This document shows positions 20,371 to 22,049 of a DNA stretch of 22,049 nt, piece by piece (the stretch's first letter is position 1; every line of letters starts with the position of its first letter). The notes beneath the pieces were generated by a model. It saw nothing but the letters and a program-made list of their open reading frames with translations. It made no database searches and was not told the origin of the DNA. The translations under genes were made by a program, and so were the position numbers. Origin of the DNA: Fimenecus sp045593645 (GTDB lineage: Bacteria > Bacillota > Clostridia > Oscillospirales > Acutalibacteraceae); the NCBI GenBank assembly GCA_045593645.1, contig JAZNWZ010000124.1, positions 1 through 22,049 of the forward strand. The letters run 5' to 3'.

Positions 20371-22049
20371 ATGGCAAAAAAGAATAGTGAAATTGAAGCA
20401 CAAATCAGTGAAATTAAACGTAATGCCAAAGCAAAAAAAAGCTCTAATCGTGGCAAAAAGAATGTGCAAAAAAATAACACTAACAAAAAGAGCAATGTAG
20501 AAAAACAAAACAGCAAAAAACAAAGTAAAAACACACCAAAACGTGAAGAGATAAATGTAAAAATTGCATTTTTAGGTGGACTTAACGAAGTAGGCAAAAA
20601 TATGACACTTTACGAGTGCCAAAATGATATGATGCTTGTTGACTGTGGACTTGCATTCCCTGAGCCTGATATGTTAGGTGTTGACCTTGTTATTCCTGAC
20701 TTTACTTATGTTGAAGAAAATGCAGATAAAATTAAGGGTATCGTTATTACACACGGTCATGAAGACCATATAGGTGGCCTTGCATATCTTCTTCAAAAAG
20801 TAAATATCCCAGTTTACGGTACAAAGCTTACCATTGGTCTTATTGAAAATAAGTTGGCAGAGCATAAAATTCTTGGCAAAGTTAAGCTTAATGTAATTGA
20901 GCCAAAGGATAAAATCAACCTTGGTTGTTTTGAGATTGAGGCAATTCACGTTAACCACTCAATCCCTGATGCTATTGCATTGGCAATTAACAGCCCTGCA
21001 GGTCTTGTTTTACAAACAGGGGACTTTAAAATTGATACAACACCTATTGATGGTGAGGTTATTGACCTTGCTCGTATTGCAAGACTTGGTGATAAAGGTG
21101 TTTTGTGTCTTTTGTCTGACTCAACAAATGCTCAAAGACCAGGCTATACTGCAAGTGAAAAAACAGTAGGTGAGTCTTTTGAAAGGCTTTTCCAAAAAGC
21201 AGATGGTAGGCGTCTTATTGTCGCAACATTTGCATCAAATATTCACAGAGTACAACAAATTATCGATGTAGCAAAATCAGTTGGTCGTAAAGTTGCTCTT
21301 TCAGGCAGAAGCCTTGAAAATGTTGTTGAAACAGCGTCAAAATTAGGCTATCTCAATGTACCTGAAGGAATTTTAGTAAGCATCGATGCTATTTCAAGAT
21401 ACCCTGATGATAAACTTGTTATTATTACAACAGGTAGTCAGGGTGAACCAATGTCAGCTCTTTATAGAATGGCATTTTCTGAGCATAGACGAGTTGAAAT
21501 TGGTACAGGTGATTATGTTATTATTTCTGCAACACCAATTCCAGGTAACGAAAAGACAGTCGGCAAGGTTGTTGATGAACTTTTGAAACGTGGTGCAGAA
21601 GTCGTATACGAAAAAATGTACGATGTTCACGTTTCAGGCCACGCATGTCAAGAAGAATTAAAGCTTATTTTAAGTCTGGCAAAGCCAAAGTTCTTTATTC
21701 CTGTTCACGGTGAGCAAAAGCATATCAGAAAACACGCTCAGCTTGCAGAAAGTATGGGAATGCAATCAAGTAACATTTTTATGGCAGACAATGGTCGTTG
21801 TGTTTCTCTTACTAAGAGAAAGATGACTGCTCTTGAAAATGTTCCTGCAGGTAAAGTTTTTGTTGATGGCTATGGTGTAGGCGATGTAGGAAGTGCAGTA
21901 ATCAGAGAGCGTAAACGTCTTGCAGAAGACGGACTTATGATAATCAGCGTAGTAATTGAGAAAGAAACTGGAATGTTGATTTCAGGACCTGACATTGTAT
22001 CTCGTGGATTTGTATATGTAAAAGATTCAGAACAACTTATTGAAGAAGC
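20371..22049 (+). CDS. rnj: ribonuclease J (3' end outside window), with basic N-terminal extension
   Basis: Metallo-beta-lactamase/beta-CASP ribonuclease with 5'-exo and endonuclease activity, central to mRNA decay and rRNA maturation. The frame runs open to the window end (559 codons) and ends at SRGFVYVKDSEQLIEE, about 60 residues short of the usual C-terminus. Motifs: FLGGLNEVGKNM, H128-GHEDH133 zinc site, HSIPDA, TGDFKID, LLSDSTNAQRPGYT, ATFASNIHR, TGSQGEPMSAL, SGHACQEE and PVHGE. Unlike Bacillus RNase J1, about 60 residues rich in Lys, Asn and Ser precede the catalytic core. ATG 20371 follows AAAGGAGG at 6 bases, so the extension is really translated. Own promoter upstream. Confidence 0.95.
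   Translation, partial: MAKKNSEIEAQISEIKRNAKAKKSSNRGKKNVQKNNTNKKSNVEKQNSKKQSKNTPKREEINVKIAFLGGLNEVGKNMTLYECQNDMMLVDCGLAFPEPDMLGVDLVIPDFTYVEENADKIKGIVITHGHEDHIGGLAYLLQKVNIPVYGTKLTIGLIENKLAEHKILGKVKLNVIEPKDKINLGCFEIEAIHVNHSIPDAIALAINSPAGLVLQTGDFKIDTTPIDGEVIDLARIARLGDKGVLCLLSDSTNAQRPGYTASEKTVGESFERLFQKADGRRLIVATFASNIHRVQQIIDVAKSVGRKVALSGRSLENVVETASKLGYLNVPEGILVSIDAISRYPDDKLVIITTGSQGEPMSALYRMAFSEHRRVEIGTGDYVIISATPIPGNEKTVGKVVDELLKRGAEVVYEKMYDVHVSGHACQEELKLILSLAKPKFFIPVHGEQKHIRKHAQLAESMGMQSSNIFMADNGRCVSLTKRKMTALENVPAGKVFVDGYGVGDVGSAVIRERKRLAEDGLMIISVVIEKETGMLISGPDIVSRGFVYVKDSEQLIEE

Overview
This is an ordinary-looking chromosomal window from an AT-rich, spore-forming, anaerobic Gram-positive bacterium of the class Clostridia. 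A gut Oscillospirales-type lineage is my guess, but rank below class is inference. The evidence is the sporulation genes spoIIGA-sigE, sigK and a BofC-C-terminal-like gene, strong GGAGG-type ribosome sites, RNase J, a class A PBP and a GlpA-like/FAD oxidoreductase/DUF1667 operon. I see no CRISPR array, insertion sequence, prophage or plasmid gene. Both ends of the window cut through genes (a ClpC-type ATPase at the left, RNase J at the right).

Layout. 1-2.7 kb: 3' end of clpC, a cytoplasmic GH43-like beta-propeller glycosidase, and a zinc-ribbon/TM2 membrane protein. 2.8-3.3 kb: a tRNA cluster (Gly-UCC, Arg-UCU, His-GUG, Gln-UUG) with a near-consensus promoter and a strong terminator. 3.4-5.05 kb: two divergent ZIP-family metal transporters. 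5.1-8.9 kb: sigK, a large GH63-like (alpha/alpha)6 glycosidase, and a convergent membrane-anchored BofC-C-terminal-like gene. 9.0-13.4 kb: a class A penicillin-binding protein, ruvX, then spoIIGA and sigE with overlapping reading frames. 13.5-18.0 kb: a three-gene operon resembling anaerobic glycerol-3-phosphate dehydrogenase (GlpA-like flavoprotein with a BFD [2Fe-2S] tail, a second FAD/NAD oxidoreductase, DUF1667 iron-sulfur protein) whose last gene overlaps a GH29 alpha-L-fucosidase. 18.0-22.0 kb: a convergent GPH-family sugar:cation symporter, rnhA, and a divergent RNase J with a basic N-terminal extension.

Two themes link the genes. First, sporulation: the window carries both mother-cell sigma factors made as pro-proteins (SigE, SigK), the SpoIIGA protease for pro-SigE, and a protein resembling the C-terminal domain of BofC, which in Bacillus acts in the checkpoint controlling pro-SigK processing. 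Second, sugar use inside the cell: three glycosidases (GH43-like, GH63-like, GH29) have no signal peptide and would act on short oligosaccharides brought in by transporters such as the GPH symporter; the fucosidase is physically coupled to the G3P dehydrogenase operon.

The most distinctive signals are regulatory. The sigK ribosome-binding site is the 3' arm of the terminator of the preceding gene, and a TATAAT box for spoIIGA sits in the loop of the ruvX terminator, 21 bp downstream of the second of two AATGACA repeats spaced 10 bp apart. That geometry recalls the Spo0A-dependent spoIIG promoter of Bacillus. I found no convincing previously undescribed multi-gene system.
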